Source: Pseudomonadales bacterium (GTDB lineage Bacteria; Pseudomonadota; Gammaproteobacteria; Pseudomonadales; UBA7434). From it: DNA of 49,275 bases. The position numbers were made by a program, and so were the translations under genes. Below are positions 48,214-49,275 of the stretch, piece by piece; position 1 is the first letter of the stretch; each line of letters opens with the position of its first letter. Below the pieces are notes generated by a model that saw only the letters and a list, made by a program, of their open reading frames with translations, did not search any database and was not told the origin of the DNA. The stretch lies in the NCBI GenBank assembly GCA_013043705.1, contig JABDNS010000026.1:1-49275 (forward strand). Direction: 5' to 3'.

Positions 48214-49046
48214 TGTCGCATATAGAAGCCAATTTTGCCGCGCCGGATGGCGCCACCATTTATTACCAGGTATGGAAGCCGGAGAATGCCAGGGCTTTAA
48301 TACTGTTGGCGCATGGCTTTGCCGAGCATAGTGGGCGCTATCGCGAGTTTGCTGAATTTTTTAACCGCCATGGCTACGCGGTTGCGGCGCTGGATCACCC
48401 CGGGCACGGCAGGTCTGATGGTACGCCCGGCTTTATCCCGCGGTTTGATGATTACTTAACAGTGTTCGAGAGTTTTCGTGCACTTATTGCAGAGCAAAAC
48501 CCGGGCTTGCCGATGATTTTGGTTGGTCACTCTATGGGTGGCCTGATAGCTGCCAACTATTTGCAACAGGCACAACAACATTTTTGTGCCTGTGTGCTAT
48601 CGGGGCCGGCAATTAAAAGCGATGTGGAGCCACCGTGGTGGCAGCTTTTGCTTTTACGCCTGGTGGCTAAAATAGCGCCAAAAGCGGGCATGCTGAGTTT
48701 GGATGCTGCGGGCGTAAGCCGCGATGCGGCAGTTGTTGAGGCCTATCTCTCAGACCCGTTGGTCTACACCGGAAAAATAAGCGCGCGCCAGGCAGTTGAA
48801 ATGTTTGCCGGTATGCAACAGGCGCAACAGGGCGCTTCTAAAATTAACCTTCCGCTGCTGGTTTTGCATGGTGGGGATGACCAGCTCACTACGCCTGAAG
48901 GTTCGCGTCTTTTTTGCGACTGGGTGAGCTCAATTGACAAAAAAGTAAAAATATACCCGTCGCTCTACCATGAGATTTTTAACGAGCCCGAGCGAGAGGA
49001 AGTACTGCAAGATATGTTGGCATGGTGTGAGCATCGCATCCCCTAA
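48213..49046 (+). CDS. Alpha/beta hydrolase, monoacylglycerol lipase-like
   Basis: 'LLAHGFAEHSGRYREFAEFFNRHGYAVAALDHPGHGRSDG', nucleophile elbow GHSMGG. Start overlaps the gpsA stop (TAATG). Confidence 0.9.
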   Translation: MSHIEANFAAPDGATIYYQVWKPENARALILLAHGFAEHSGRYREFAEFFNRHGYAVAALDHPGHGRSDGTPGFIPRFDDYLTVFESFRALIAEQNPGLPMILVGHSMGGLIAANYLQQAQQHFCACVLSGPAIKSDVEPPWWQLLLLRLVAKIAPKAGMLSLDAAGVSRDAAVVEAYLSDPLVYTGKISARQAVEMFAGMQQAQQGASKINLPLLVLHGGDDQLTTPEGSRLFCDWVSSIDKKVKIYPSLYHEIFNEPEREEVLQDMLAWCEHRIP

Positions 49047-49275
49047 CTAATCGCCTCTTGTTCCGGTTGTGGAACGACTTCAGTTTCGCGATTGAACCTA
49101 AGCAGCTGGGTCGCGATAATAGAGATTACGCAATAAGCCAAAAAATATAAAAAGCCCGGGTGTAACTGCGCTTCAACGTAGTCATTCGACCCTGTTGCCA
49201 GGTAGGCCATAAAAACGCTTACTACAAACACATCTGCCATCGACCATTTGCTAATAACGTTAACAAAGCCGCGAA
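49043..49275 (-). CDS. Paraquat-inducible protein A (PqiA)-like membrane protein, C-terminal part (truncated by window edge)
   Basis: Frame open to the edge; 'KWSMADVFVVSVFMAYLATG...LHPGFLYFLAYCVISIIATQLL' resembles the PqiA domain. Confidence 0.6.
   Translation of the reverse strand, partial: RGFVNVISKWSMADVFVVSVFMAYLATGSNDYVEAQLHPGFLYFLAYCVISIIATQLLRFNRETEVVPQPEQEAIS

Overview
The window is about 49 kb of what looks like a gammaproteobacterial chromosome. The centre is a same-strand (-) locus of roughly 24.5 kb, about 34957 down to 10441. In transcription order it encodes: a GAF-HlyD adaptor; a PqqD-like/M50 site-2-protease/HlyD protein; a HlyD adaptor with a SPOR-like C-terminus; a ~5,000-aa repetitive surface protein (N-terminal LEPR-x-LYSAD motif, DUF4347, parallel beta-helix, two predicted 7-bladed propellers nested inside Ig-like domains, LamG-like, He_PIG/VCBS repeats, C-terminal hydrophobic segment); and a GGDEF-GGDEF-EAL c-di-GMP enzyme. 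No ABC ATPase, TolC or sortase lies in this set, so it is the best candidate for an under-described export/anchoring system. The M50 gene has no ATG/GTG/TTG start covering its conserved N-terminus. Its frame opens directly after the upstream TAG and best fits an AUC start behind an AGGAG Shine-Dalgarno, or stop-codon read-through. Flanking regions hold a truncated PrtD/PrtE type I secretion pair, an AT-rich segment with a cytochrome-c lipoprotein and a VIT1/CCC1 transporter, an SDR, a DUF3237 protein, an SdrD-B-repeat secreted protein, an AbgT transporter, malic enzyme, an ECF sigma/ChrR pair divergent from DUF523-DUF1722/photolyase genes, and a glycerolipid cluster (HAD-PlsC, PlsB, GpsA, monoacylglycerol-lipase-like). 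All calls come from reading the sequence and ORF translations; no database searches were run.
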